Positions 34,882 through 43,545 of a stretch of DNA of 64,000 nt are shown here, one piece after another. How positions within the stretch are numbered: position 1 is the stretch's first letter; each line of letters starts with the position of its first letter. Made by a program: the position numbers and the translations under genes. The notes beneath the pieces were generated by a model. That model was not told the origin of the DNA. It was given only the letters and a program-made list of their open reading frames with translations, and made no database searches. Source of the stretch: Rhizorhapis sp. SPR117 (GTDB lineage Bacteria > Pseudomonadota > Alphaproteobacteria > Sphingomonadales > Sphingomonadaceae); contig NZ_JAKKIE010000001.1 in the NCBI RefSeq assembly GCF_021742065.1, positions 1 through 64,000 on the forward strand. The letters are read 5' to 3'.

Positions 34882-35919
34882 ATGAAAGCCCTGGTTTATC
34901 ACGGTCCTGGCCAGAAAAGCCTCGACGAACGCCCCAAGCCCGACCTGCAGGCGCCGACCGACGCGATTGTGCGGGTCACGAAAACGACGATTTGCGGCAC
35001 TGACCTGCACATTCTCAAGGGCGATGTCACCACTTGCGAGCCGGGCCGGATTCTCGGCCATGAAGGTGTCGGGATCGTCGAAAAGGTGGGCACTGCGGTG
35101 GGCAGCTTCAAGGCTGGTGATCATGTCCTGATCTCCTGCATCACCTCCTGCGCGCGCTGCGAATATTGCCGTCGCGGGATGTATTCGCACTGTGCCGACG
35201 GCGGGTGGATCCTGGGCAATACCATCGACGGGACGCAGGCGGAATTCGTCCGCATTCCTCATGCCGACAACAGCCTCCATCCGATACCCGCCGGAGCGGA
35301 CGAGGAAGCGCTCGTCATGCTCAGCGACATCCTGCCCACCGGCTATGAATGCGGGGTTCTCAACGGGAAGGTCGCGCCGGGAAGCAGCGTGGCGATCGTA
35401 GGTGCTGGTCCGATCGGGCTTGCGACCCTGCTCACCGCGCAGTTCTACGCGCCGGCCCGCATCATCATGATCGATCTCGACGACAACCGTCTTGCTGTCG
35501 CGCGCCGGTTCGGCGCCACGCATACGTTCAACAGCTCGCGAGAAGATGTCGTGAACCTGGTTCGCGACCTGACGGAAGGCAAGGGAGTCGATGCCGCGAT
35601 CGAGGCGGTTGGGGTGCCTGCGACCTTCGGTCTGTGCGAGGAACTCGTTGCGCCGGGCGGGGTGATTGCCAATGTCGGCGTGCACGGCACGAAAGTCGAC
35701 CTCCATCTGGAACAGCTCTGGTCGCGCAACGTCACGATCACGACGCGTCTTGTCGATACGGTCAGCACGCCGATGCTTCTCAAGACGGTTGAAGCAAAGC
35801 GGTTGCAGCCGGAGCAACTCGTTACCCACCGTTTTGCGCTCGATGATATCCTGGGCGCCTATGAGACTTTCTCGAACGCGGCCGTTTCCCAAGCCTTGAA
35901 GGTGGTCATCGCCACGTGA
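34882..35919 (+). CDS. Zinc-dependent alcohol dehydrogenase (second copy)
   Basis: A 345-residue MDR dehydrogenase of the secondary-alcohol/threonine dehydrogenase type. Catalytic zinc region CGTDLHILKGDV and LGHEGVG; structural zinc CARCEYCRRGMYSHC around residues 92-106; nucleotide fold GAGPIGLATLL near 175; MIDLDDNRLAVARRFGA fixes an acidic NAD-type site. It differs clearly from the dehydrogenase at 32895. GGAGG precedes the ATG at 34882. Its stop overlaps the GTG start of the AMP-phosphorylase-like gene by 4 bases, so usp, adh, phosphorylase and prs appear to be one transcript. Confidence 0.9.
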   Translation: MKALVYHGPGQKSLDERPKPDLQAPTDAIVRVTKTTICGTDLHILKGDVTTCEPGRILGHEGVGIVEKVGTAVGSFKAGDHVLISCITSCARCEYCRRGMYSHCADGGWILGNTIDGTQAEFVRIPHADNSLHPIPAGADEEALVMLSDILPTGYECGVLNGKVAPGSSVAIVGAGPIGLATLLTAQFYAPARIIMIDLDDNRLAVARRFGATHTFNSSREDVVNLVRDLTEGKGVDAAIEAVGVPATFGLCEELVAPGGVIANVGVHGTKVDLHLEQLWSRNVTITTRLVDTVSTPMLLKTVEAKRLQPEQLVTHRFALDDILGAYETFSNAAVSQALKVVIAT

Positions 35920-37487
35920 AGGAGGTTTCTACGGGCGGCGGCTCCGCTCCGTTGCAGGCGCAACATGTTCTCGATGTCCCAGGCCAGGTCGAGCCGTCCT
36001 TCGCGCGCGCGCGCCGTTTGCGCCTTCACACGCATCATGAGCTGGTCGCCGTCATGCGGAGCGACAGCCCGGTCTGTCATGCTGAAGGCCTTGCTGCGCA
36101 CACCCAGATTTATATCCGCAATAGTGGCCGGCCGATCGCCGCAACGCTCTTCCAGGTCGATGGCGAGTTCCTCGCGGGAGACGAGATCGGTCTCTCTGAA
36201 GCCGCCTGGCAAGCGCTTGGTGTCGACGAAGGGACCATCGTCCAGGTCGGCCATGCGCCACCACTCGAATCGATCACCTGTGTCCGCCAGCGTATCTATG
36301 GGCACAGACTGAATGCCGCCGCCCTGCGGAGCATCGTTGAAGATGTTGTCGCCGGCCGCTATTCGGATGTGCATCTTGCCGCTTTCCTTACCGCGACGGC
36401 AGCGCTGCCTTTTGACGAGGACGAGACCTACTCTCTCACCAAGGCCATGGTCGACGCCGGCGACCGTTTGCGCTGGCCGAGCGAGATCGTCGTCGACAAG
36501 CATAGTGTCGGGGGTCTTCCCGGCAACCGGACCACGCCGATCATTGTCGCCATCGCAGCGGCTTGCGGCCTCACCATGCCCAAGACATCGTCGCGCGCGA
36601 TTACGTCCCCGGCCGGGACCGCCGATACCATGGAGACGCTCACCCGGGTCGACCTTGACCTCGAGGCCATGCAACGCGTGGTGGCCTCCGAAGGCGGATG
36701 CCTTGCCTGGGGCGGGGCGGTACGCCTGAGCCCTGCCGATGACATCTTCATCGGCGTGGAGCGCGCGCTCGACATCGACACCGAAGGACAATTGATCGCT
36801 TCGGTCCTGTCGAAGAAGATTGCGGCGGGAGCTACCCATGTCGTGCTCGACATCCCTGTCGGACCAACCGCCAAGGTTCGCAGCGCAGACGCCGCCGAAC
36901 GTCTTGCCGCGACGCTGACCACCGTCGCTGGCCGGTTCGGCCTTATCACGCGCTGTGTCCAGACCGATGGAACACAGCCGGTCGGCAGGGCTATCGGCCC
37001 CGCGCTCGAGGCGCGCGATGTCCTCGCCGTTCTAACGGGAGACCCGGACGCGCCCATGGATCTGCGCGATCGCGTCTGCATTCTTGCGGGCGTCATCCTC
37101 GAAATCGGCGAGGTGGCTTTGGCAGGGACGGGACGGGCGCTCGCCGAACAGACGCTGGCCGATGGCAGCGCCTGGAAGAAATTCCAGCGCATATGCGACG
37201 CTCAGGGCGGAATGCGAACGCCGCCCACGGCCAGGCTGACCCACCCGATCGTGGCAAGCCATAGTGGCCGCGTCACGCACATCGACAATCGCCGGATTGC
37301 CCGTCTGGCAAAGCTTGCCGGCGCTCCGGACGTACCGGCAGCGGGCATGCGCCTGCATGTCAGCCTCGGCGACGATATTATCGCCGGCCAACCTCTGCTG
37401 ACCCTTCATGCCCAGTCGCGGGGTGAGATGGCCTACGCCCTGACCTACGCCGCTTCCAATTCGGACATGATCGTGATCGTGCCATGA
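35916..37487 (+). CDS. AMP phosphorylase / thymidine phosphorylase family enzyme
   Basis: A 523-residue enzyme with an extra N-terminal domain before the pyrimidine-phosphorylase core, the layout of archaeal AMP phosphorylase rather than of the shorter bacterial DeoA. Core motifs include DKHSVGGLPGNRTTPIIVAI (phosphate binding), TSSRAITSPAGTADTMETL, WGGAVRLSPADD and a C-terminal barrel (TRLTHPIVASHSG-like, DDIIAGQPLLTLH). AMP phosphorylase splits nucleoside 5'-monophosphates into base and ribose 1,5-bisphosphate. The start is GTG at 35916, overlapping the preceding stop. The next gene, a PRPP synthetase, overlaps its stop by 4 bases, implying linked ribose-phosphate metabolism. Confidence 0.85.
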   Translation: MKEVSTGGGSAPLQAQHVLDVPGQVEPSFARARRLRLHTHHELVAVMRSDSPVCHAEGLAAHTQIYIRNSGRPIAATLFQVDGEFLAGDEIGLSEAAWQALGVDEGTIVQVGHAPPLESITCVRQRIYGHRLNAAALRSIVEDVVAGRYSDVHLAAFLTATAALPFDEDETYSLTKAMVDAGDRLRWPSEIVVDKHSVGGLPGNRTTPIIVAIAAACGLTMPKTSSRAITSPAGTADTMETLTRVDLDLEAMQRVVASEGGCLAWGGAVRLSPADDIFIGVERALDIDTEGQLIASVLSKKIAAGATHVVLDIPVGPTAKVRSADAAERLAATLTTVAGRFGLITRCVQTDGTQPVGRAIGPALEARDVLAVLTGDPDAPMDLRDRVCILAGVILEIGEVALAGTGRALAEQTLADGSAWKKFQRICDAQGGMRTPPTARLTHPIVASHSGRVTHIDNRRIARLAKLAGAPDVPAAGMRLHVSLGDDIIAGQPLLTLHAQSRGEMAYALTYAASNSDMIVIVP

Positions 37488-38404
37488 CAATGATGCTGTT
37501 TCCGATGCCCGGGAACGAGCGCATGACCAACGCCATCGCCGAGCGCGTCGGATGCTCGGTCGGGAAGCTTGCGTTGCGCCGTTTCCCGGATGGCGAGAGC
37601 TATATTCGCCTCCATTCGGCCGTTGCCGGGCGCGACGCCGCGGTGGTGTGTACGCTCGCACGCCCCGATGACCAGTTTCTGCAGTTGCTCTTCGCAGCGC
37701 GGCTGCTGCGCGAGAGCGGTGCGCGATCCGTCCAACTCGTGGCGCCCTATCTTGCCTATATGCGGCAGGATCGCCGTTTCCATGACGGCGAAGCGCTAAC
37801 CTCGCGCCAGTTCGCCCAGCTGCTCTCTTCCGAATTTGACGGGCTCGTCACGGTTGATCCTCATCTGCACCGGTACGGCAATCTGCAGGAGATCTATTCG
37901 ATCGAAACCGAGGCGCTCGCCGCGTCGCCGCTTCTGGCGGAATGGATCCGCGATAATGTCGAGGCGCCGCTCATCATAGGCCCCGACAGCGAGAGCGAGC
38001 AATGGGCGGGCGCCATAGCCGGGCATATCGGTGCGCCGCACGTTGTGTTCACGAAGACGCGCCGGGGCGACCGCGATGTCATCATTGCGGCAGCGAACCT
38101 CTCGGCCTGGAAGGGACGAACGCCGGTCCTCGTCGATGATGTCATCTCATCGGGCCATACCCTTGCGAACGCCGCGCGGGAAATCCGCGAGCAGGGGTTC
38201 CCCGCGCCGATCTGCCTCGCGGTCCATGGCCTCTTTGCATCTGATGCCGAAGCGATGCTCCGGGATCTCGGCTGCCGCCTGGTGACGACCGACAGCATCC
38301 CGCATTCCAGCAATGCGATCGCGCTTGCGGCGATACTCGGTAACGCGCTGGCAGGCCAGGTCGCGACCATCGATGCGAAGCGATTACGTAATACACCCAA
38401 ATGA
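37484..38404 (+). CDS. prs: Ribose-phosphate pyrophosphokinase (PRPP synthetase)-like
   Basis: A 306-residue protein of the PRPP synthetase family. Seen are LALRRFPDGESYIRL, YLAYMRQDRRFHDGEALTSRQFAQLL (catalytic flexible-loop region), TVDPHLHRY and the PRPP motif VLVDDVISSGHTL near residue 215. The canonical metal/ATP region is slightly diverged from chromosomal Prs, so this may be a second, specialised copy using ribose phosphate or ribose bisphosphate. It overlaps the phosphorylase gene by 4 bases, so the two products probably work together. Site f overlaps the last codons. Confidence 0.88.
   Translation: MTMMLFPMPGNERMTNAIAERVGCSVGKLALRRFPDGESYIRLHSAVAGRDAAVVCTLARPDDQFLQLLFAARLLRESGARSVQLVAPYLAYMRQDRRFHDGEALTSRQFAQLLSSEFDGLVTVDPHLHRYGNLQEIYSIETEALAASPLLAEWIRDNVEAPLIIGPDSESEQWAGAIAGHIGAPHVVFTKTRRGDRDVIIAAANLSAWKGRTPVLVDDVISSGHTLANAAREIREQGFPAPICLAVHGLFASDAEAMLRDLGCRLVTTDSIPHSSNAIALAAILGNALAGQVATIDAKRLRNTPK
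38385..38400 (+). promoter_or_regulatory. TACGTA-N5-CCCAA site f
   Basis: TACGTAATACACCCAA at the very end of the PRPP synthetase gene, 53 bases before the universal stress protein gene at 38453 and oriented toward it. Confidence 0.55.
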
Positions 38405-38452
38405 ACCGAACGGTGGCGCTGGGTAGAAAGTTTCTACAAGCTGGAGGAAAAT

Positions 38453-39274
38453 ATGGCCATCAAGGATGTCCTCGCGGTTGTGGATACCGGTGACAGGGAC
38501 GAACAGTTCTTACGAGACGCTCTTGGCTTCGCCGAGTTTCACAACGCCAGCCTTTCCGTGGTTATTCTCTCGGCGCTTCCATCGGCTGATTACGCCCTGA
38601 CGATTGCGCGGCCCTACGCCTTCCTGCAGGACTACACCGAAGCGGTGGAGGCCAAGCAGCAGCGCATCGCCACGCTCGCAGGTTCCACCAATGTCGAGGT
38701 CCGCACGATTTCGGACCAACCCTCGGTGATCTTCGTCAAGACGGCGGTCTATGCCCGCTATGCCGACGTTATTCTCTTCGGGCCGGCCAACAGCTATGAT
38801 CACCCACCGATCCGTCGCGAAACGGCCGAGAGCATCCTGTTTTCATCGGGACGCCCCGTCCTGATCGTTCCGGGCGAGTACAAGGCACGAGCGATCGAAC
38901 ATATCGCGATCGGTTGGAACGCCACTCGGGAAGCGACGCATGCCCTGCGCGACGCGACGGCATTTGCTTCCCCAGGGGCCAAGATCGACATCCTCGTTCT
39001 CGACGCGAAACCAACGGTGAAGGGTCACGGATCGGAGCCAGGCGCCGACATCGCCCGTCATCTCGCCCGGCATCGCTTTGTCTCGAGAGTGGTGCCGGTC
39101 CGCGGCGGCCTTGAGGCAGAGGGCGACGCGCTCGTGACGGCCGCCCGCCACGGTGGCGCGGCCATGCTTGCGCTTGGCGCCTACGGACATTCGCGTCTAC
39201 GGGAAATGATCCTTGGCGGCGTCACCCGCGACCTGCTTGGTGGCGCACCGCTCCCCCTGCTATTTTCACACTAG
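38453..39274 (+). CDS. Universal stress protein, tandem Usp domains (copy 2)
   Basis: A 273-residue double Usp protein. Halves start IKDVLAVVDTGDRDEQFLRDALGFAE and IEHIAIGWNATREATHALRDATAFA; the C-terminal half has GAYGHSRLREMILGGVTRDLL, the nucleotide-binding loop of the family. It shares HGSEPGADIARHLARH with the protein at 45474. GGAGG precedes the ATG. It is separated from the prs operon by 50 bases with site f in between, so it may be separately induced by low oxygen. Confidence 0.9.
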   Translation: MAIKDVLAVVDTGDRDEQFLRDALGFAEFHNASLSVVILSALPSADYALTIARPYAFLQDYTEAVEAKQQRIATLAGSTNVEVRTISDQPSVIFVKTAVYARYADVILFGPANSYDHPPIRRETAESILFSSGRPVLIVPGEYKARAIEHIAIGWNATREATHALRDATAFASPGAKIDILVLDAKPTVKGHGSEPGADIARHLARHRFVSRVVPVRGGLEAEGDALVTAARHGGAAMLALGAYGHSRLREMILGGVTRDLLGGAPLPLLFSH

Positions 39275-39367
39275 GAGCGGCGCTCCACTTTCGCAGTTCC
39301 GGGAGGCGCCCTTGCTATGGCCGCGGCACTGGGATGAATCATGCTAATCCTGATCGCAAACCGGCAC

Positions 39368-39401
39368 CTGTGACACTTTACCAGCTGGTAAAGTGTCACA
39401 G
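39368..39401. repeat. Perfect 34-bp palindrome, probable operator
   Basis: CTGTGACACTTTACCAG is followed at once by its exact reverse complement. The core TTTACCAGCTGGTAAA resembles dyad operators of plasmid regulators. It lies just upstream of the winged-helix-like gene and 95 bases after the preceding usp gene. Confidence 0.8.
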
Positions 39402-39467
39402 CCGACAAATGTTACTTGGGGTCAATGGAGGGATTCACTTTTCGTTCTACCTGTGCATGATTCTCGC

Positions 39468-40043
39468 ATGCTCCAGACCCGCCTCACATCTGATCGTGAT
39501 GCCAGGCCGCTCGATATGCCCGGTCTCGTCGAACTGCTTTCGAAAAGCTCCTCGCGGCCTCGCTACGCCTACATGATCCTTGATCTGATTGCGAAGATCG
39601 CTGGGCCCAATGGCAGCGCCGGCCCGCTTGTCATCGACGGTGGGAGCGCCATCCCCATCCGGGAGTGGTTGTGTGACGCCCTCGTCCCGATGGGCAGCAG
39701 CTACCCGCGCAGGATGGCTCTGGCCAATCGTGTTCGCCAGGAGATGGAGGCGGCGGGAACCCTACCCCAGAACCCCGCAGACGCCGAACGCGAAATCGAT
39801 GCGGAAGTTCGGACGCGGGTTCGCGCATCCGGCAAGACGAACGTGAGCCGCGCGGTATCCGACCTCGTGCGTGCAGGAATCCTGCACAGGCATTATCAGG
39901 GCTACCGCGTCGATCACCACAATCGAGGCGGTCAACGCCAAGCGGTCTACACGCTTTCGCCGACCGCTCGAAAACTTCTCCGGGCAGGTGAGGTCCGGCC
40001 ATCTCCTCCGCAGCAACGGCAAGGCTCGCTCGCCTTCGGCTGA
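39468..40043 (+). CDS. Probable winged-helix DNA-binding protein
   Basis: A 191-residue basic protein from the ATG at 39468. The C-terminal half suggests a winged helix: TNVSRAVSDLVRAGILHRHYQGYRVDHHN followed by QRQAVYTLSPTARKLL, a helix plus wing pattern. The N-terminal half (PLDMPGLVELLSKSSSRPRYAYMILDLIAKIAG) is helical. I do not recognise the family; a repressor acting on the 34-bp palindrome just upstream is an inference. GTG at 39453 is an alternative start, and a longer frame from 39393 would begin inside the palindrome. Convergent with the HU gene. Confidence 0.6.
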   Translation: MLQTRLTSDRDARPLDMPGLVELLSKSSSRPRYAYMILDLIAKIAGPNGSAGPLVIDGGSAIPIREWLCDALVPMGSSYPRRMALANRVRQEMEAAGTLPQNPADAEREIDAEVRTRVRASGKTNVSRAVSDLVRAGILHRHYQGYRVDHHNRGGQRQAVYTLSPTARKLLRAGEVRPSPPQQRQGSLAFG

Positions 40044-40065
40044 ACAGGGCAGTGGCCGGGCCGGC

Positions 40066-40341
40066 TTAGGGGTTGAGTTTGTCTTTCAGGGCCTTCGCGG
40101 CCGAAAAGCCAAGCTTCCGCGATGCCTTGATGGTCATGGGCTCGCCAGTGGCCGGGTTCCGGCCTTCCCGTGCGGGGCTGTCCTTGACCTTGAACTTGCC
40201 GAACCCGTTGAGCGCAATCTCCTCGCCCTTGGCCGCAGCCTCGCCAATCCCTGCGAACACCGCATCGACGATCTTGCGCGCGTCAGCCTTGGTGATCCCC
40301 TGTTCGGCGGCGATCTTTTCGGCAAGATCAGTGTTGTTCAT
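40066..40341 (-). CDS. HU family DNA-binding protein
   Basis: A 91-residue histone-like protein: MNNTDLAEKIAAEQGITKADARKIVDAVF at the dimerisation part, ALNGFGKFKVKDSPAREGRNPATGEPMTIKAS with the DNA-bending arm and its RNPATGE motif, ending KALKDKLNP. HU bends and compacts DNA and can assist recombination or oriT complexes. The start at 40341 is supported by AGGAAGG and homology; an upstream in-frame ATG is not used. It is on the - strand, alone. Confidence 0.93.
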   Translation of the reverse strand: MNNTDLAEKIAAEQGITKADARKIVDAVFAGIGEAAAKGEEIALNGFGKFKVKDSPAREGRNPATGEPMTIKASRKLGFSAAKALKDKLNP

Positions 40342-40843
40342 GGACTTGGCCTTCCTGTGTTGAAATGCGGTCGTAGTTATGGTCGCTCCTAGCGGGCCCG
40401 GCATCGCGCGTCATCCGCGCAAATCCCATGCCGACCCAATTCGCATCCAGAAGCATCCCGTGGGGCCCGTTCGCGACGCAGCTAGCCGATTCCTGGGCTG
40501 CTTTGACATCAAGCCCGGTAGCCTTCGCGATCAGGCGCGTCATCAAACGGCCACCATGCGCCTGCAAACGGAGGATTGCCAGACGGCGGTTCATGAGGGG
40601 TTGCATAGCCTTTGCGGACGATACGCACTTGTCTAATCCAAACTTACTTATCGGCCGAGGACGGTGACGGCGCTACGGATATAACCGGATTGCGAACCAC
40701 CCGGCCCCTCCAGCTAGGTGACCCCGATTGTGGATCGAACTGGAGGGCATCGGAGCGCAGCTCAGGAACATAAAGAAGCGACGTCAGAACCGTGCTTCCC
40801 TGTGCCCAATTCCCATAGCCTGAACCTATCTGAAGGAAGCTTG
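40342..40843. other. Region between HU and the P-type ATPase, no convincing gene
   Basis: A - strand frame at 40328-40606 (MQPLMNRRLAILRLQAHGG ...) could encode 92 residues, but its end is a read-through of the HU promoter and it overlaps the HU start, so it is doubtful. The rest shows nothing recognisable. The ATPase ribosome site GAAGGA is at the right end. Confidence 0.35.
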
Positions 40844-43534
40844 ATGTCGGCGCCCGTCGATTTGGAAGAAATGCGCTGGCATGCGTTACCGAGCAATGAG
40901 ATCGCCAGGATCCTCGACGTGGAACTGGCCGGCCTCTCAGCTCAGGACGTCAACCGGCAAGCTGCCCGTTTCGGTCCCAATACGCTGCCCAAGGCATCCC
41001 GGCGCAATCCGCTGCTGCGCTTTCTGGCCCAGTTCAACAATACCCTGATCTACGTCCTGCTCGCCGGCGCGCTCGCAGCCGCGCTGCTCGACCATATGAT
41101 CGATGCCGCGGTCATCGTGGCCGTCGTCATCGTGAATGCGATCATCGGTTATATTCAGGAAGGGAAGGCCGAACAGGCGCTCGAAGCGATCCAGCAGATG
41201 ATCGCGCCGAAAGCGAGTGTCATCCGGGAAGGCGTCCGGCAGACCATCCCGGTTTCCGACATCGTCCCGGGCGACCTTGTTCTCATCGAAGCGGGCGACC
41301 GTGTCCCGGCCGATCTCAGGCTTCTCCACGCCCGCCGCCTCCTGATCGACGAGGCTCTGCTGACCGGGGAGTCGGTCGCGGCCGAAAAGCATGATGCGGT
41401 GCTGCCCGAGGAAACGGTTCTTGCAGACCGGCAGAATATGGCGTTCTCCGGCACTCTGGTCGCCGCCGGGCAAGCGAACGGCATCGTCGTGGCGACAGGC
41501 GTGCATACGCAGATCGGACGGATCAGCACGCTGATCCAGTCGGTCGAGGTGATGGCGACGCCCCTCCTGACGCAGATCGACCAGTTTGCCCGCCGCTTCA
41601 CCTGGTTCGTGCTGGCAGGGGGGGTGGCGCTGTTCGCTTTCGCTGTCCTCGTGCGGAGCTACGACTGGGTCGATGCCCTGATCGCCGTCGTCGCCCTGGC
41701 CGTGGGCATCGTGCCGGAAGGTCTGCCCGCGGTCATCACCATCACCCTTGCCATCGGCGTGCGCCGGATGGCGGCTCGCAATGCCGTCATCCGCAAGCTT
41801 CCGGCCGTCGAAGCACTCGGCGCCACGTCCGTGATCTGCTCGGATAAGACGGGTACACTGACGCGCAACGAAATGACGGCCCGCCGGATCATCACGGCGC
41901 GATGCACCATGCTCGCCAGCGGCTCAGGCTATGTCCCGGAGGGCCATATCCAGATTGCGGGCGTCGGCGACCAGGCCGAGGCCATGGCCGCTTCCATGCC
42001 GCTGATCCGCTGCGGCCTCCTGTGCAACGATGCGTCGCTGCGCAAAGTCGGCGAGGAATGGCGCGTCGAAGGCGATCCCATGGAGGGAGCGCTGTTCGCC
42101 CTGGCCATGAAGGCGGCCGTCGATCCGGAACTGGAGCGCTCCGAATGGGAACGGCTCGACGAAATTCCATTCGATGCCGCGCACCGCTTCATGGCGACGC
42201 TCTGCCGCGGACCTGACGGAACGATGATCCTCTTCGTCAAGGGCGCGCCCGAAGCCCTCTTCGCAATGACCTTGCCCGAAGACATCGGCTATTGGGAGAA
42301 TGCCATCTCTGACGCTGGAAACGAGGGCGAGCGCGTCCTCGCATTTGGCGCGAAGGAGATGCCATCGGATACAGTGCGGATCTCGTTCGACGACGTCATG
42401 GCGGGCGTCCAGCTGCTCGGACTTGTCGGCTTCATCGATCCACCGCGCCTTGAAGCGAAGGAGGCGATCGCCGAGTGCCGCTCCGCCGGGATCGACGTCA
42501 AGATGATCACCGGCGACCATGCCGCAACCGCACTCGCCATCGCGCGCCAGCTCGATCTCGCCGACGATCCGCAGGTGATGACCGGCCTGGATGTCGAGAA
42601 GCTTTCGGATGGGGACCTCGAAGGGGTCGTCAACCGCGTCTCGGTCTTCGCCCGGACCAGCCCAGAGCACAAGCTTCGCATCGTTCGCGCTCTGCAGGCG
42701 CAAGGCCAGATTGTCGCCATGACCGGCGACGGCGTCAACGATGCGCCGTCGCTCAAGCAGGCCGATGTCGGCGTAGCCATGGGCATCAAGGGGACCGAGG
42801 CGTCGAAGGAAGCCGCCTCCATGGTGCTCCTCGACGACAATTTCGCATCGATCGTCAGCGCCGTGCGCGAGGGCCGGACCGTCTACGATAACATCAGAAA
42901 GGTCATTTCCTGGGAAATCCCCACGAACGGCGGTGAGACGCTGGCGGTCGTCCTAGCGATCCTGCTGGGCTTCGCCCTGCCGATGTCGGCAACCCAGATC
43001 CTGTGGGTCAATCTCATCCTCGCCGCGACCCTTGGCCTGGTGCTCGCCTTCGAGCCGACCGAGCCAGGTGCGATGCAGCGCCGCCCGCGCGAGCGGGGCG
43101 CGCCTCTCCTTTCACCCTTCCTCCTCTGGCGCGTCGTGCTGGTGTCGGTGCTGTTCGCCGCGGTCACGCTCGGCATCTTCTTCTACACGCTCGATCAGGG
43201 GCGCGGCCTCGAAGTTGCGCGCACGATGGTCGTCAACATGTTCATCGTCGCGGAGATCTTCTACCTCTTCAATGTCCGCTATCTGCATACAACGTCTCTG
43301 ACCTGGCGCGGCGCCATCGGAACCCCCGCCGTACTGATCGCGATCACGATCCTCGTTCTTGGCCAGGCGCTCTTCACCTACGCCCCGTTCATGCATGCGA
43401 TCTTCCACTCGCGGCCGCTCACCGTCGCCGACCTTGCGCTGCTCGTGATTGCCGGCGTGGCCCTCATGCTCCTGCTCGAGGTCGAAAAGCACGTCATGCG
43501 GCGACTGGGCTGGTTCAAGGAACTCAATACCTAG
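40844..43534 (+). CDS. Cation-translocating P-type ATPase (P2-like)
   Basis: An 896-residue membrane ATPase with all core elements: N-terminal cation-ATPase domain, TGES in LLTGESVAAEKH, M4 motif GIVPEGLPAVITITLAIG, phosphorylation site CSDKTGTLTRNEM, and hinge MTGDGVNDAPSLKQADVGVAMG. The PEGLP of M4 is typical of Ca2+ and Na+/H+-type P2 pumps, but M6 reads WVNLILAATLGLVLAFEP where Ca2+ pumps have NLVTDG, so Ca2+ specificity is uncertain. GAAGGA supports the ATG at 40844. It starts a run of four genes (ATPase, Usp, antiporter, Usp) with short gaps. Confidence 0.9.
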   Translation: MSAPVDLEEMRWHALPSNEIARILDVELAGLSAQDVNRQAARFGPNTLPKASRRNPLLRFLAQFNNTLIYVLLAGALAAALLDHMIDAAVIVAVVIVNAIIGYIQEGKAEQALEAIQQMIAPKASVIREGVRQTIPVSDIVPGDLVLIEAGDRVPADLRLLHARRLLIDEALLTGESVAAEKHDAVLPEETVLADRQNMAFSGTLVAAGQANGIVVATGVHTQIGRISTLIQSVEVMATPLLTQIDQFARRFTWFVLAGGVALFAFAVLVRSYDWVDALIAVVALAVGIVPEGLPAVITITLAIGVRRMAARNAVIRKLPAVEALGATSVICSDKTGTLTRNEMTARRIITARCTMLASGSGYVPEGHIQIAGVGDQAEAMAASMPLIRCGLLCNDASLRKVGEEWRVEGDPMEGALFALAMKAAVDPELERSEWERLDEIPFDAAHRFMATLCRGPDGTMILFVKGAPEALFAMTLPEDIGYWENAISDAGNEGERVLAFGAKEMPSDTVRISFDDVMAGVQLLGLVGFIDPPRLEAKEAIAECRSAGIDVKMITGDHAATALAIARQLDLADDPQVMTGLDVEKLSDGDLEGVVNRVSVFARTSPEHKLRIVRALQAQGQIVAMTGDGVNDAPSLKQADVGVAMGIKGTEASKEAASMVLLDDNFASIVSAVREGRTVYDNIRKVISWEIPTNGGETLAVVLAILLGFALPMSATQILWVNLILAATLGLVLAFEPTEPGAMQRRPRERGAPLLSPFLLWRVVLVSVLFAAVTLGIFFYTLDQGRGLEVARTMVVNMFIVAEIFYLFNVRYLHTTSLTWRGAIGTPAVLIAITILVLGQALFTYAPFMHAIFHSRPLTVADLALLVIAGVALMLLLEVEKHVMRRLGWFKELNT

Positions 43535-43545
43535 GAGGATGAAAT

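Noticed and set aside
40328..40606. 92-residue - strand gene upstream of HU
   Set aside because: Its end is a translation of the HU promoter and ribosome site; kept only as a note in the gap entry.
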